From NCBI GenBank assembly GCA_028821405.1, contig JAPPGK010000030.1, positions 1 through 64,000 on the forward strand: a stretch of DNA of 64,000 nucleotides, written 5' to 3'. The notes below the pieces were generated by a model, which was not told the origin of the DNA, did not search any database, and was given only the letters and a program-made list of their open reading frames with translations. How positions within the stretch are numbered: position 1 is the stretch's first letter; each line of letters begins with the position of its first letter. Below are positions 1 through 9,993 of the stretch, piece by piece. A program made the translations under genes and the position numbers. The stretch is from Gammaproteobacteria bacterium. GTDB lineage: Bacteria > Pseudomonadota > Gammaproteobacteria > Pseudomonadales > Azotimanducaceae.

Positions 1-1905
1 TTCGCCGCCGGCAAGGTGCACACCCGCTTCGTCGACGAGCACATGGCGGAACTCGTCGCCGGCGGCGAACCGCCGCGCTTCGTCACGCCCACCGGTTTCG
101 AGGGACGGGCAGTCGTCGCGGATCAGGCCGAGCAGGCGGTCGGCCCGGAGGGTTCGGTGGGCTTAGTCGCGCCCATGCAGGGAACCATCGTCGGAATCGG
201 CGTGAACATCGGGGACGAGGTCCGCATCGGCCAGGCCGTCGCCGTGGTCGAGGCCATGAAGCTGCAGCACGACATCCACGCCGACCGCAACGGGGTCGTC
301 TGCGCCGTGTCCATGTCGGAGGGCGACGTGGTGCGCGAAGGCTACCCCATCGTGTTCATCCACGAGACCGACATCGAAGGCGGCGCCGTCGCCGGCGACG
401 CCGGGGTGGACCTCGACCACATCCGCGGCGACCTTAAGGAAGTCAACAACTGGATCGAGGCGACCCTCGACACGTCGCGCGCCGAGGCCGTGGAAGCGCT
501 GCACGCGCTAGGCCGACGCACGGCCCGGGAGAACCTCGACGACTTGCTGGACGACGGCTCGTTCCGGGAGTTCGGCCCCCCGGCGGCCGGGTCCGCTCTC
601 GGCGGCACGATCATGGGATTCGGCAGCGTCAACGCCGATCTCGTCGGCGAGGAGCGCTCCCGGGTTGCCGTCGTGCACAGCAAGTACGACGCGGCTGCCT
701 ACAGCCACGGCCACTACCGCCAGGAGCAGGTGCACGAACTGGTGCGCGACTGGCGCCTGCCCCTGGTCCTGTTCTCGGAAGGCGAGGGACTACCCTACGG
801 CAATGTCGGTGGGGTCGGCATGGACGCGAGCGTGTTCACCGACTTCGCCAAGCTCTCGGGACTGGTACCGCTGGTGGGCGTCAATACCGGCAACTGCTTC
901 GCCGGGAACGCGGCACTCCTCGCCTGCTGCGACGTCATCATCGCCACCGAGCACTCGACGATCGCCATGAACGGGCCCACCGTGACCGAAGCCAGTGGCA
1001 TGGGCGCCCACACCGCGGCGGACCTCGGTTCGATGGCGTTCCAGGTGGCCAACGGCAACGTCGACACTCTGGTCAAGGACGACGTCGCCGCTATACGTGC
1101 CGTCAAGCGGTACCTGTCCTACTTCCAGGGGTCGGTCGCCGACTGGGAGGCACCCGATCAGCGCCGGATGCGGCACATCATCCCGGAGAACCGGGTCCGT
1201 GCCTACGAGATGCGCGACATCATCGACACCCTCGCCGACGAGGGTTCCGTGCTCGAGATCCGCAAGGAATTCGGCATCGGCGTCATCACGGCCTTCATCC
1301 GCGTCGAGGGCCGGCCCCTGGGCGTCGTCGCCAACAATCCCGCCCACCTCGCCGGCGCCGTGGACAGCCCCGGTGCGGACAAGGGCGCCCGGTTCTTCCA
1401 ACTGTGCGATGCCTTCGACATCCCCGTCGTCGTGTTCATGGACTGCCCGGGGATCATGGTGGGACCGGACCACGAGCGTACGGCGCTGGTGAGACATTCG
1501 GTCCGGCTCTTCAACATCGGCGCCAACTGCACCGCGCCGATGTTCGGAATCATGGTGCGCAAGGCCTACGGTCTCGGCGTTCAGGCGATGATCGGCGGCG
1601 CCTCGTCCGTGCCCTTCCTCACCGTCGCGTGGCCCACCGCGGAGTTCGCGGGGATGAACATCGACGGCGCCGTGAAGCTCTCCGCCCGCCGGGAACTGGC
1701 GGCCATCGAGGATCCCGAAGCGCGCAAGGCGGCCTACGAAGGACGGGTCGCCCAGGGCTACGAGTCGGCGCGGGCCATCAATTCCGGCGCGAGATATGTC
1801 ATCGATCCGGCGGACACCCGGGCGTTCATCGCACGGGGTATGATGAGCCTGCCGCCCACATCACCTCGCTCGGCGAAGAAACGCCCGTACGTCGACACCT
1901 GGTAA
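1..1905 (+). CDS. Fused acyl-CoA carboxylase: biotinyl and carboxyltransferase part (5' truncated by window)
   Basis: The frame is open from base 1, and its first residues (GKVHTRFVDEH) look like the C-terminal end of a biotin carboxylase domain, so the gene starts outside the window. Next comes a biotinyl carrier domain with the biotin-lysine motif EAMKLQ near residue 85. A two-part carboxyltransferase domain fills the rest, with glycine-rich acyl-CoA-site stretches such as GGVGMDASVF and DCPGIMVGPDHE. The protein therefore probably carries biotin carboxylase, carrier and carboxyltransferase on one chain and makes malonyl-CoA or a related carboxyacyl-CoA in the cytoplasm. Acetyl-, propionyl- and longer acyl-CoA remain possible; the substrate cannot be read here. 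The stop lies 17 bases before the next start, but the neighbouring LRR gene has no evident functional link. Confidence 0.88.
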   Translation, partial: FAAGKVHTRFVDEHMAELVAGGEPPRFVTPTGFEGRAVVADQAEQAVGPEGSVGLVAPMQGTIVGIGVNIGDEVRIGQAVAVVEAMKLQHDIHADRNGVVCAVSMSEGDVVREGYPIVFIHETDIEGGAVAGDAGVDLDHIRGDLKEVNNWIEATLDTSRAEAVEALHALGRRTARENLDDLLDDGSFREFGPPAAGSALGGTIMGFGSVNADLVGEERSRVAVVHSKYDAAAYSHGHYRQEQVHELVRDWRLPLVLFSEGEGLPYGNVGGVGMDASVFTDFAKLSGLVPLVGVNTGNCFAGNAALLACCDVIIATEHSTIAMNGPTVTEASGMGAHTAADLGSMAFQVANGNVDTLVKDDVAAIRAVKRYLSYFQGSVADWEAPDQRRMRHIIPENRVRAYEMRDIIDTLADEGSVLEIRKEFGIGVITAFIRVEGRPLGVVANNPAHLAGAVDSPGADKGARFFQLCDAFDIPVVVFMDCPGIMVGPDHERTALVRHSVRLFNIGANCTAPMFGIMVRKAYGLGVQAMIGGASSVPFLTVAWPTAEFAGMNIDGAVKLSARRELAAIEDPEARKAAYEGRVAQGYESARAINSGARYVIDPADTRAFIARGMMSLPPTSPRSAKKRPYVDTW

Positions 1906-1922
1906 CCGACGGGGTTCGAGCC

Positions 1923-4900
1923 ATGCCGAACCGGCCAACCGAACGCAGGGGCCGTGGTTGGGAATCGGCCCCCCAACGCATGCGGACCATCACCCGGGTC
2001 CTCGCTTGGATCTGTCTGGCTGCAGCCGCCGCGCCCACCGCGGGTCGGGCCCAGGTGAACATTCCCGACGAGAATCTCCGCGCCGCAATCGAAACCGCGC
2101 TCGACAAGGCATCCGGCGCTGCGATCACCGAGTCGGAGATGGAGTCGTTGACGGTGTTGCGGGCCCAGTACGTCGGTATCAAGGATCTCACGGGTCTAGA
2201 ACACGCAACGGGACTGACGGAGCTTTACCTGTCGTACAACGACATCGAGGACCTCTCGCCTCTATCGGACCTGGAATCGCTGGAACGACTCTGGGTCGGC
2301 GACAACAGAATCTCGGACCTGGGACCGCTGGCGAGCGTGACCTCGTTGGTCGACCTTTCGTTCTTGAACAACGCCATCTCCAACCTCTCACCGTTGTCGG
2401 GCCTCCACGCGCTGGAGTACCTCGACCTGAGAGAGAATCGGGTCTCGGAGTTGGCACCTCTGACGGGCCTCGATGGGTTGGTTCGTATCTTGCTCAACGG
2501 CAACGGCATCTCGGACCTGACACCGCTCGAAGGATTGACCTCGTTGGATTGGCTCGAGCTCAACGACAACGCCATCTCGGACCTGACACCGCTCGCGGGC
2601 CTACCCGTATTGCGCATTCTCGAGCTTTCGAACAACGGCATCGCGGATCTGTCGCCACTCTCCCGCCTCGGTTCGTCTCTGCATAGTCTCGCCCTTGGAA
2701 GCAATGGGATCTCGAACCTGTCGCCGCTCGTGCCGCTGACCGAATTGGGACGTCTTGATCTCTCGGACAACCGGATCACGGACGTGTCGGCGCTAGGGGG
2801 CATGGCCAAATTGTGGTTACTCGATCTCACCGACAACCGGATCTCGAACCTAGCCCCCCTGGCGGGCATGTCGAGGATGTCGTTCCTCTATCTATCCGAA
2901 AACGAGATTGCCGACTTGTCGCCCCTGACCGGCATGAATGAATTGGAGTACCTCCATCTCTCCGACAACGAGGTCTCGGACCTGACGCCCTTGGCGGGCC
3001 TCGACACAGTGAGTGTTCTCGCGCTGTCAGGTAACGAAGTCTCCGACCTGGCCGCACTGTCGGACCTCAAGTTACTGGGGGTTCTCCATCTCGCGGATAA
3101 CCAGATTTCCGATCTCTCGGCCTTGTCTGACCTACCCGAGTTGACCTTCCTCTATCTTGCGGACAACGCTGTCTCCGACCTCTCGCCGCTGTCGGACCTG
3201 TCGGAGCTGGTCACCCTCGATCTTTCGCGCAACGAAATTTCGGATGTGTCGCCCCTATCGGACACCTCGGCACTCCAGATACACCTGTCGGACAACGAGA
3301 TTTCGGATGCAACGCCATTGAACGGTGGGCTTATCCTTACCCTCGATCTTTCACGTAACGGCATGTCGGACATTTCCTCGCTGGCAGGCATATTCGCGGG
3401 CTGGCTCCATCTCTCAGACAACGGGATAACGGATGTCTCGTCCCTTTCGGCCGTCCCTTCTACGATCTTCCTTGACCTGGCGGACAACCAGATCTCGGAC
3501 GTGTCGGCGTTGTCGGGTCTGCAATTGTGGACGCTCGATCTTTCGAACAACCGGATCGCGGATCTTTCGGCGCTCGAAGGCATGCAGTCCTTGGAATCCC
3601 TCGATGCTACTGCAAACGAGATCGTGGATATCGCCCCGGCAGCGCGCCTGCCCAACGCGCAGTTCCTTTACCTCGGCGCAAACGCGATTGCCGATGTCGC
3701 ACACCTCGCAGTCCGACCGGAGTCACTGCGTCGCGTCAGTCTTTGGCGCAACCCGCTGAACGCGGGCTCGGTCCTCACCCATATCCCCGCCATCGAGGAA
3801 CGCGGGGTCGGCATGACCGGCGGCGGTTGGCGGGTGCCGTTCTTCCCGTCTTTGGGCGGATTTCGGCAGGGCTTCGTCCGCGTCGTATCGTCGGTGGCCG
3901 GCGACTCGCTTCCGGAAGACGCGTCCGATAGCGCGTGGGTCTATCCGTCGGGGGAGGACGCCGGCCGGGCACGGCTGGGGTTGGGTGCGCGCAACGCCCG
4001 ACACTTCAACGCCGAAGATCTCGTCGCCGGCAACCCGGACAAGGGCATTCGTTCGACGATCGGTGCCAGCGACCGCCTGGACGTCTACGCCTCCGGCGAC
4101 GTCGACGTCCTGTCCTACATACGCACCGCGGACGGGTTCGTCACCAGCATGCACGACACGGCGCCGTGGCTGCCGGACGGCATGCGGCTCGACCGTCTGA
4201 GGGGGCGCGCCGTCTCGGCGTCCGGGCGGGCCTCGGGCGGGCACTTCGTACCCATCTTCAACCCGGCGAGCAATGCCAAGCAGCGCAGCATGCTGCGCCT
4301 GGTCAACGCCGGCGACGAGGACGCGGAGGTGACGGTGCACGCCGTCGACGACCACGGCGTGGCGGCGGCGCCCGTGCGGCTTGCGCTCGCCGCGCATTCG
4401 ACCCGGACGCTCTCCGCCGCCGACCTGGAGTCCGGCGAGCCGGCGGACCTCTCCGGTTCGCTCGGCGACGGCGAAGGCAAGTGGCGCCTGGTGGTGTCCG
4501 CCGACGCCGAGATCCACGTCATGAACCTGATGTCGAGTCCCACCGGCCACCTCACCAACCTGTCCACGTCGTCCGACGCCGACCTCGTCGTGCCCATGTT
4601 CCCGGCGGCGTCGCATCCGACCCGGCAGGGGTTCGTGCGGGTGGCGAACCTCGGTGCCACCGCGGGCACGGCCGAGGTCCGGGGCTACGACGACGAGGGC
4701 ACGTCCCACGGCCCCGTCACCCTAGAACTTCCCGCCGGACGCACCGTGCACTTCAACTCGGACGACTGGGAGTCCGGCAATGAGGACAAGGGACTCGAAG
4801 GCGCCGCCGGCGAGGGCGAAGGGGCGTGGCGGTTGGAGTTCGAGAGCGAACTGGACCTCGTGGTATCGGCCTACGTGCGCACGTCGGACGGCTTTCTGAC

Positions 4901-5381
4901 GAGCATGCACGACCTGGTCGACCGGAACGCCTGCGCCGCCGAGGCGGCGGAGAGCGGACCGGTCCCGGCCCGCAGCCCGCGCTCGTTCGCGTTTCGCCCG
5001 TGCCGGGACGAATCCCGCGTCCCGTTCTTCAATCCGGCGAGCAACACGCGGCAGGTCAGTTCGCTGCGGCTCGTCAACCTGGGCGACGCGGACGCCGCGG
5101 TCGCCATCCTCGGCGTCGACGACGACGGCGCACAACGCGGCCCGGCGAGGCTGTCGCTGCCGGGGGGCGCCGCATGGAACCTGACCTCGCAACAGCTCGA
5201 GTCCGGCGACGCCGACGGCCTGGTCGGCGCCCTGGGCGACGGGACGGGCAAGTGGGAGTTGCGCGTCCACGTCGCGGACGAAGCCGCAAGCGATGTCATG
5301 GTGATGAGCCTGCTGGAGAGCCCCACCGGCCACTTGACCAACCTGTCCACCTGGCCGGACGACGAGCTGCGTCTAAGATAG
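1923..5381 (+). CDS. Exported leucine-rich-repeat protein with A-B-A-B beta modules (LRR copy 1)
   Basis: This 1152-residue protein has a signal peptide (core VLAWICLAAAAAPTAG). A short conserved N-terminal segment contains IPDENLRAAIE. About 23 internalin-like LRRs of 22 residues follow, with the pattern LxLSDNxISDLSPLxGL. After an LRR cap, about 500 residues form two alternating beta-rich modules (A-B-A-B), ending in SPTGHLTNLST. LRR arrays of this type normally bind proteins; the ligand is unknown. The ATG at 1923 is preferred over the ORF-track start because the upstream 170 codons are a shadow of the carboxylase gene, and the N-region length matches the paralogue. The ATG at 1980 is an alternative. 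It is probably secreted or on the cell surface; no sortase or lipobox signal is seen. Confidence 0.85.
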   Translation: MPNRPTERRGRGWESAPQRMRTITRVLAWICLAAAAAPTAGRAQVNIPDENLRAAIETALDKASGAAITESEMESLTVLRAQYVGIKDLTGLEHATGLTELYLSYNDIEDLSPLSDLESLERLWVGDNRISDLGPLASVTSLVDLSFLNNAISNLSPLSGLHALEYLDLRENRVSELAPLTGLDGLVRILLNGNGISDLTPLEGLTSLDWLELNDNAISDLTPLAGLPVLRILELSNNGIADLSPLSRLGSSLHSLALGSNGISNLSPLVPLTELGRLDLSDNRITDVSALGGMAKLWLLDLTDNRISNLAPLAGMSRMSFLYLSENEIADLSPLTGMNELEYLHLSDNEVSDLTPLAGLDTVSVLALSGNEVSDLAALSDLKLLGVLHLADNQISDLSALSDLPELTFLYLADNAVSDLSPLSDLSELVTLDLSRNEISDVSPLSDTSALQIHLSDNEISDATPLNGGLILTLDLSRNGMSDISSLAGIFAGWLHLSDNGITDVSSLSAVPSTIFLDLADNQISDVSALSGLQLWTLDLSNNRIADLSALEGMQSLESLDATANEIVDIAPAARLPNAQFLYLGANAIADVAHLAVRPESLRRVSLWRNPLNAGSVLTHIPAIEERGVGMTGGGWRVPFFPSLGGFRQGFVRVVSSVAGDSLPEDASDSAWVYPSGEDAGRARLGLGARNARHFNAEDLVAGNPDKGIRSTIGASDRLDVYASGDVDVLSYIRTADGFVTSMHDTAPWLPDGMRLDRLRGRAVSASGRASGGHFVPIFNPASNAKQRSMLRLVNAGDEDAEVTVHAVDDHGVAAAPVRLALAAHSTRTLSAADLESGEPADLSGSLGDGEGKWRLVVSADAEIHVMNLMSSPTGHLTNLSTSSDADLVVPMFPAASHPTRQGFVRVANLGATAGTAEVRGYDDEGTSHGPVTLELPAGRTVHFNSDDWESGNEDKGLEGAAGEGEGAWRLEFESELDLVVSAYVRTSDGFLTSMHDLVDRNACAAEAAESGPVPARSPRSFAFRPCRDESRVPFFNPASNTRQVSSLRLVNLGDADAAVAILGVDDDGAQRGPARLSLPGGAAWNLTSQQLESGDADGLVGALGDGTGKWELRVHVADEAASDVMVMSLLESPTGHLTNLSTWPDDELRLR
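4017..5371 (+). repeat. Near-identical 1.35-kb direct repeat, copy 1 (3' part of LRR gene 1)
   Basis: From 4017 the sequence matches 7457 onward at a constant offset of 3440 bases. By eye there are only four substitutions until the last few codons (near 5222, 5264, 5289 and 5330). Just upstream of 4017 the two genes diverge clearly, including in the LRR region. The identity includes synonymous sites, so recent gene conversion or duplication is more likely than selection on the protein alone. Confidence 0.9.
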
Positions 5382-5446
5382 GCCGGGAGCCGACCACGGC
5401 AACGCGGGTGTAGAATCGGCACCATCCGGGCCCGGGAGCCGGGATC

Positions 5447-8400
5447 ATGAGCGTCGAAAGCCGTACGACCGCCGACCATTCTCCCGATCGGATCCGATTC
5501 GCCACCGTTCTGGCGTGGACCTGTTTCGCTGCCGCCACTGCGACAACAGCCGTCCATGGCCAGGAGGCCGACATCCCCGACGAAAATCTCCGGGCAGCGA
5601 TCGCGGCCACGCTCGGCAAGCTACCCGGGGCGGCGATCACCGTGGCCGAGCTGGAATCGTTGACGGTGCTGCGGGCCTCGCGCGACGACATCGAGGAGCT
5701 CACGGGCCTGGAACACGCCACGGGACTGGTGGAACTGCACCTGGGGTTCAACGACATCGCCGACGCCTCCCCGTTGGCGCACCTGACCGCGTTGACCACT
5801 CTCGATCTTTCCGACAACAAGATCTCGGACCTGGAACCGCTATCGGGCCTACGCTCGTTGGCGAGTCTCCGTCTTTCGAACAACCGCATCTCGACACCGT
5901 CGCCGCTGGCGGGCCTGCCCTTGTTGACCGACCTCCGTCTATCGGGCAATGGGGTTTCGGACCTGGCGCCGCTGGCCGGCATGACTTCGTTGGGTCGGCT
6001 CGATCTGTCGAACAACGGCATCTCGGACGTGTCGCCGCTGTCGGGCCTGACCGCGTTGAACAGTCTCGATCTCTCGCAGAACGGGATCGCCGACGTGTCG
6101 CCGCTCTCGGGGATGACCTCGTTGGCGATCCTCCATCTCTCTGCCAACGGGATATCCGGCTTGTCGCCGCTGGCCGGTCTGACCGCATTGGGCGTACTTG
6201 GTCTCTCGAACAACCGGGTCTCGGACGTATCGCCGCTGGCGGGCATGGCCTCGTTGTGGAGTCTCGGTCTCGCGGACAACCGGATTTCGGACGTGTCGCC
6301 GCTATCCGGGCTGACCTCTCTGGAGCTTCTCCTACTCTCCCGCAACGGCATCTCGGACTTGTCGCCGCTGGCGGGCATGGGGGAACTGGAATGGCTCGAC
6401 CTGTCCCACAACGCGATCTCGAACTTGATGCCGCTGGCGAAGCTGGGCGGATTGGAGTTCCTCGATCTGTCGCACAACGCGATCTCGGGCTTGTCGCCGC
6501 TCGGAGCCTTGGGCGAATTAGAGATCCTCGATCTGTCGGACAACGCGATCGCGGACTTGTCGCCGCTATCGGGTCTGCGCGAACTGGATGCGCTCGATCT
6601 CTCAAGGAACCGGGTCTCGAGCTTGTCGTCGCTGTCGCGCCTCCGCCTGTTAGTACTCGATCTTTCCGGCAACCGGATTTCAGACCTCTCGCCCCTAACG
6701 AGCCTTACCTTGATCAGTCTCGATCTGGCGGGCAACGAAATCAGGGACTCATCGCCGCTGTCAGGTCTGTTGTTCTTGCTCGATCTCGATCTCTCGGGCA
6801 ACCAAATCACCGATTTGGCACCGCTGCCTCCGCTATTGGTGTCCCTGGATCTCTCGCACAACCAAGTCAGAGACCTGTCGCGGGCACGGGGGCTACTGCT
6901 ACGCGCGCTCAATCTATCGGACAACGGCATCTCGGACTTGTCGTCGCTCGGGGACGCGCCCTTCTTGCGGCAACTCGACCTTTCCAACAACCGCGTGGCC
7001 GATCTGTCGGCGCTGAAGAAGACCGAGGGCGTGGAACTACTCGATATCGTCGCCAACGAAGTCGTCGACCTCACCCCGGCGGCGCAACTGTCAAGTCTTC
7101 GATCTCTTTACGTCGGAGGAAACGCCGTTGCCGATGTCATGCCGCTTGCCAGCGAACCGTTACTCCTGCGAGACGTGAGTCTATGGCGCAATCCGCTCGA
7201 CGACGTTTCCCTCGAAGTCCACATCCCCGCCATGAATCAACGAGGAGTCGGCATGACCGGCGGCGGATGGCGGGTGCCGTTGTTCCCCTCCCCGGACGGG
7301 TTCCGGCAGGGTTTCGTCCGCGTCGTATCCTCGGTGGCCGGCGAGTCGCTACCGGAAGACGCTTCCGACAACGCGTGGGTGTATGCCTCGGGGCGGAACA
7401 CCGGTCCCGTTCGCGTCCTGTTGGGCGCGCGAAGAGCCAGACACTACAACGCCAATGATCTCGTCGCCGGCAACCCGGACAAGGGCATTCGTTCGACGAT
7501 CGGTGCCAGCGACCGCCTGGACGTCTACGCCTCCGGCGACGTCGACGTCCTGTCCTACATACGCACCGCGGACGGGTTCGTCACCAGCATGCACGACACG
7601 GCGCCGTGGCTGCCGGACGGCATGCGGCTCGACCGTCTGAGGGGGCGCGCCGTCTCGGCGTCCGGGCGGGCCTCGGGCGGGCACTTCGTACCCATCTTCA
7701 ACCCGGCGAGCAATGCCAAGCAGCGCAGCATGCTGCGCCTGGTCAACGCCGGCGACGAGGACGCGGAGGTGACGGTGCACGCCGTCGACGACCACGGCGT
7801 GGCGGCGGCGCCCGTGCGGCTTGCGCTCGCCGCGCATTCGACCCGGACGCTCTCCGCCGCCGACCTGGAGTCCGGCGAGCCGGCGGACCTCTCCGGTTCG
7901 CTCGGCGACGGCGAAGGCAAGTGGCGCCTGGTGGTGTCCGCCGACGCCGAGATCCACGTCATGAACCTGATGTCGAGTCCCACCGGCCACCTCACCAACC
8001 TGTCCACGTCGTCCGACGCCGACCTCGTCGTGCCCATGTTCCCGGCGGCGTCGCATCCGACCCGGCAGGGGTTCGTGCGGGTGGCGAACCTCGGTGCCAC
8101 CGCGGGCACGGCCGAGGTCCGGGGCTACGACGACGAGGGCACGTCCCACGGCCCCGTCACCCTAGAACTTCCCGCCGGACGCACCGTGCACTTCAACTCG
8201 GACGACTGGGAGTCCGGCAATGAGGACAAGGGACTCGAAGGCGCCGCCGGCGAGGGCGAAGGGGCGTGGCGGTTGGAGTTCGAGAGCGAACTGGACCTCG
8301 TGGTATCGGCCTACGTGCGCACGTCGGACGGCTTTCTGACGAGCATGCACGACCTGGTCGACCGGAACGCCTGCGCCGCCGAGGCGGCGGAGAGCGGACC

Positions 8401-8821
8401 GGTCCCGGCCCGCAGCCCGCGCTCGTTCGCGTTTCGCCCGTGCCGGGACGAATCCCGCGTCCCGTTCTTCAATCCGGCGAGCAACACGCGGCAGGTCAGT
8501 TCGCTGCGGCTCGTCAACCTGGGCGACGCGGACGCCGCGGTCGCCATCCTCGGCGTCGACGACGACGGCGCACAACGCGGCCCGGCGAGGCTGTCGCTGC
8601 CGGGGGGCGCCGCATGGAACCTGACCTCGCAACAGCTCGAGTCCGGCGACGCCGACGGCCTGGCCGGCGCCCTGGGCGACGGGACGGGCAAGTGGGAGTT
8701 GCGTGTCCACGTCGCGGACGAAGCCGCAGGCGATGTCATGGTGATGAGCCTGCTGGAGAGCCCCACCGGACACTTGACCAACCTGTCCACCTGGCCGGAC
8801 GACGAGCTGCGAACGAGATAA
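5447..8821 (+). CDS. Exported leucine-rich-repeat protein with A-B-A-B beta modules (LRR copy 2)
   Basis: This 1124-residue paralogue of the preceding gene has the same order: signal peptide (VLAWTCFAAATATTA), the IPDENLRAAI segment, about 22 LRRs of 22 residues, then the alternating A-B-A-B beta modules ending in GHLTNLSTWPDD. The LRR part is clearly diverged from copy 1 (residues on the exposed strand differ between repeats), while the C-terminal 450 residues are almost identical. The ATG at 5447 lies 65 bases after the previous stop, so the two genes may be cotranscribed. The likely role is surface or secreted binding, with the LRR part setting specificity and the shared C-terminal part acting as stalk or anchor; this is inference. 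Confidence 0.87.
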   Translation: MSVESRTTADHSPDRIRFATVLAWTCFAAATATTAVHGQEADIPDENLRAAIAATLGKLPGAAITVAELESLTVLRASRDDIEELTGLEHATGLVELHLGFNDIADASPLAHLTALTTLDLSDNKISDLEPLSGLRSLASLRLSNNRISTPSPLAGLPLLTDLRLSGNGVSDLAPLAGMTSLGRLDLSNNGISDVSPLSGLTALNSLDLSQNGIADVSPLSGMTSLAILHLSANGISGLSPLAGLTALGVLGLSNNRVSDVSPLAGMASLWSLGLADNRISDVSPLSGLTSLELLLLSRNGISDLSPLAGMGELEWLDLSHNAISNLMPLAKLGGLEFLDLSHNAISGLSPLGALGELEILDLSDNAIADLSPLSGLRELDALDLSRNRVSSLSSLSRLRLLVLDLSGNRISDLSPLTSLTLISLDLAGNEIRDSSPLSGLLFLLDLDLSGNQITDLAPLPPLLVSLDLSHNQVRDLSRARGLLLRALNLSDNGISDLSSLGDAPFLRQLDLSNNRVADLSALKKTEGVELLDIVANEVVDLTPAAQLSSLRSLYVGGNAVADVMPLASEPLLLRDVSLWRNPLDDVSLEVHIPAMNQRGVGMTGGGWRVPLFPSPDGFRQGFVRVVSSVAGESLPEDASDNAWVYASGRNTGPVRVLLGARRARHYNANDLVAGNPDKGIRSTIGASDRLDVYASGDVDVLSYIRTADGFVTSMHDTAPWLPDGMRLDRLRGRAVSASGRASGGHFVPIFNPASNAKQRSMLRLVNAGDEDAEVTVHAVDDHGVAAAPVRLALAAHSTRTLSAADLESGEPADLSGSLGDGEGKWRLVVSADAEIHVMNLMSSPTGHLTNLSTSSDADLVVPMFPAASHPTRQGFVRVANLGATAGTAEVRGYDDEGTSHGPVTLELPAGRTVHFNSDDWESGNEDKGLEGAAGEGEGAWRLEFESELDLVVSAYVRTSDGFLTSMHDLVDRNACAAEAAESGPVPARSPRSFAFRPCRDESRVPFFNPASNTRQVSSLRLVNLGDADAAVAILGVDDDGAQRGPARLSLPGGAAWNLTSQQLESGDADGLAGALGDGTGKWELRVHVADEAAGDVMVMSLLESPTGHLTNLSTWPDDELRTR
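7457..8811 (+). repeat. Near-identical 1.35-kb direct repeat, copy 2 (3' part of LRR gene 2)
   Basis: This is the partner of the repeat at 4017. The match ends at the final codons, where the two genes have different last residues and stop codons (TAG in copy 1, TAA in copy 2). Flanking sequence after the stops is unrelated. Confidence 0.9.
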
Positions 8822-8968
8822 GCCCTGCCGTCCCGCAGCCGTCGAACACGCCCGAGATCTCCTACGCGAATCTCTTGCGATCGCTTACACGCATTGCAGA
8901 CATTGCCCACAGCGCCCGGCCGGCCGTCTCGGCGATCGTCCACCCGCTACAACCGCCGGATGGCAGAC

Positions 8969-9859
8969 ATGGCGGACCCGGTCAGCCACGACCAGAACTT
9001 CAAGAACATCATCGTCGAGTACCCGCGCGAGGCGCTCGAGTTCTTCGCGCCCGGCGAGGCGTCGGATCCCGACGACGAGGCGCGCTTCGTCCCGGTGCGC
9101 CAAGAGCTGCTGAAGGAGCGCCTGGGAGGCCGGTTCCGGGCTCTGGACACCCCGCTGCTGGTGGAGTGGGCCGATGGCCGCCGCGAGGCGGTCGTGTTCG
9201 CGCTGGAGGAAGAGTCCAACTCGCGCCGGTTCTCGCTTCACCGTCTGGCGCACTACTGCCTCGACCTCGCGGACATGCTCGGCACGAACCGCGTGGTGCC
9301 GGTGGTGGTCTTCCTGCGCGATGCCGCCCGGGTGCCGACGTCGCTCGCCCTCGGCACCGAGCGCGGCGCCTACCTGACCTTCGAGTACATCCCGTGCAAG
9401 CTCGCGGAGATGCCCGCCGAGCGCTGGCTGGACAGCGGCAACCTGGTGGCTCGGGTCAACCTGCCGAACATGCGCAGCGACCCGGCGCGCCGGGTCGAGA
9501 CCTACGCGGCGGCGGTGCGCGGCCTTTTCGAGTTGGAGCCCGACCCCCGCAGGCGGGAGAAGTACGTCGACTTCATCGACACCTATGCAGATCTCGACGA
9601 CAATGAGCGTCGGCGCTACGAGGAGCAGTACCCACAGGAGGGCAAAACCATGGCAGGAATCGTCCAACGGGCGCGCGACGAAGGCGAGCAGCAGGGGGAA
9701 CGGAAGTTGCTGCGGCGGCAGCTGCGGCGGCGGTTCGGCCTCCTGCCGCCCGAAGCCGACGAACGGATCGGCCGGGCGTCGAGGCGCGACCTCGAGTCCT
9801 GGGCCGAGAACGTGCTCGACGCCAGCACGCTCGACGAGGTGTTCGATTCGAACCGCTAG
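8969..9859 (+). CDS. Rpn-family recombination-promoting nuclease-like protein, intact copy
   Basis: This 296-residue protein opens with VSHDQNFKN. It has the PD-(D/E)XK-like core expected of the Rpn/YhgA-like (transposase_31-type) group: an acidic stretch VEWADG, then VVFALEEES, then the hydrophobic strand VVPVVVFLRD. The C-terminal third is charged and helical (RARDEGEQQGERK). Rpn proteins are known as DNA nucleases that promote RecA-independent recombination; activity here is inferred. The start at 8969 is chosen because a decayed copy near 55290 keeps the same ATG and the first residues MAD-VSHD-NFKN. The 100 bases upstream are also conserved in the decayed copies. It is the only intact member among at least six family traces in the window. 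Confidence 0.75.
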   Translation: MADPVSHDQNFKNIIVEYPREALEFFAPGEASDPDDEARFVPVRQELLKERLGGRFRALDTPLLVEWADGRREAVVFALEEESNSRRFSLHRLAHYCLDLADMLGTNRVVPVVVFLRDAARVPTSLALGTERGAYLTFEYIPCKLAEMPAERWLDSGNLVARVNLPNMRSDPARRVETYAAAVRGLFELEPDPRRREKYVDFIDTYADLDDNERRRYEEQYPQEGKTMAGIVQRARDEGEQQGERKLLRRQLRRRFGLLPPEADERIGRASRRDLESWAENVLDASTLDEVFDSNR

Positions 9860-9993
9860 CGTTCTTCACCAGCGCCCGTCCGCACACTTGGTTCGTTGTC
9901 CCGCCGACCCCGTACCCCGCACGTCCGCCATGGTCGCTGGTCAATGAACGAGCGCGCGTAGGGAACACCCTTGTCCCGTCCCGAACGTCGCCC

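Noticed and set aside
1404-1922. N-terminal extension of the first LRR ORF
   Set aside because: It is a shadow of the carboxylase gene in another frame; the signal peptide starts after 1923.
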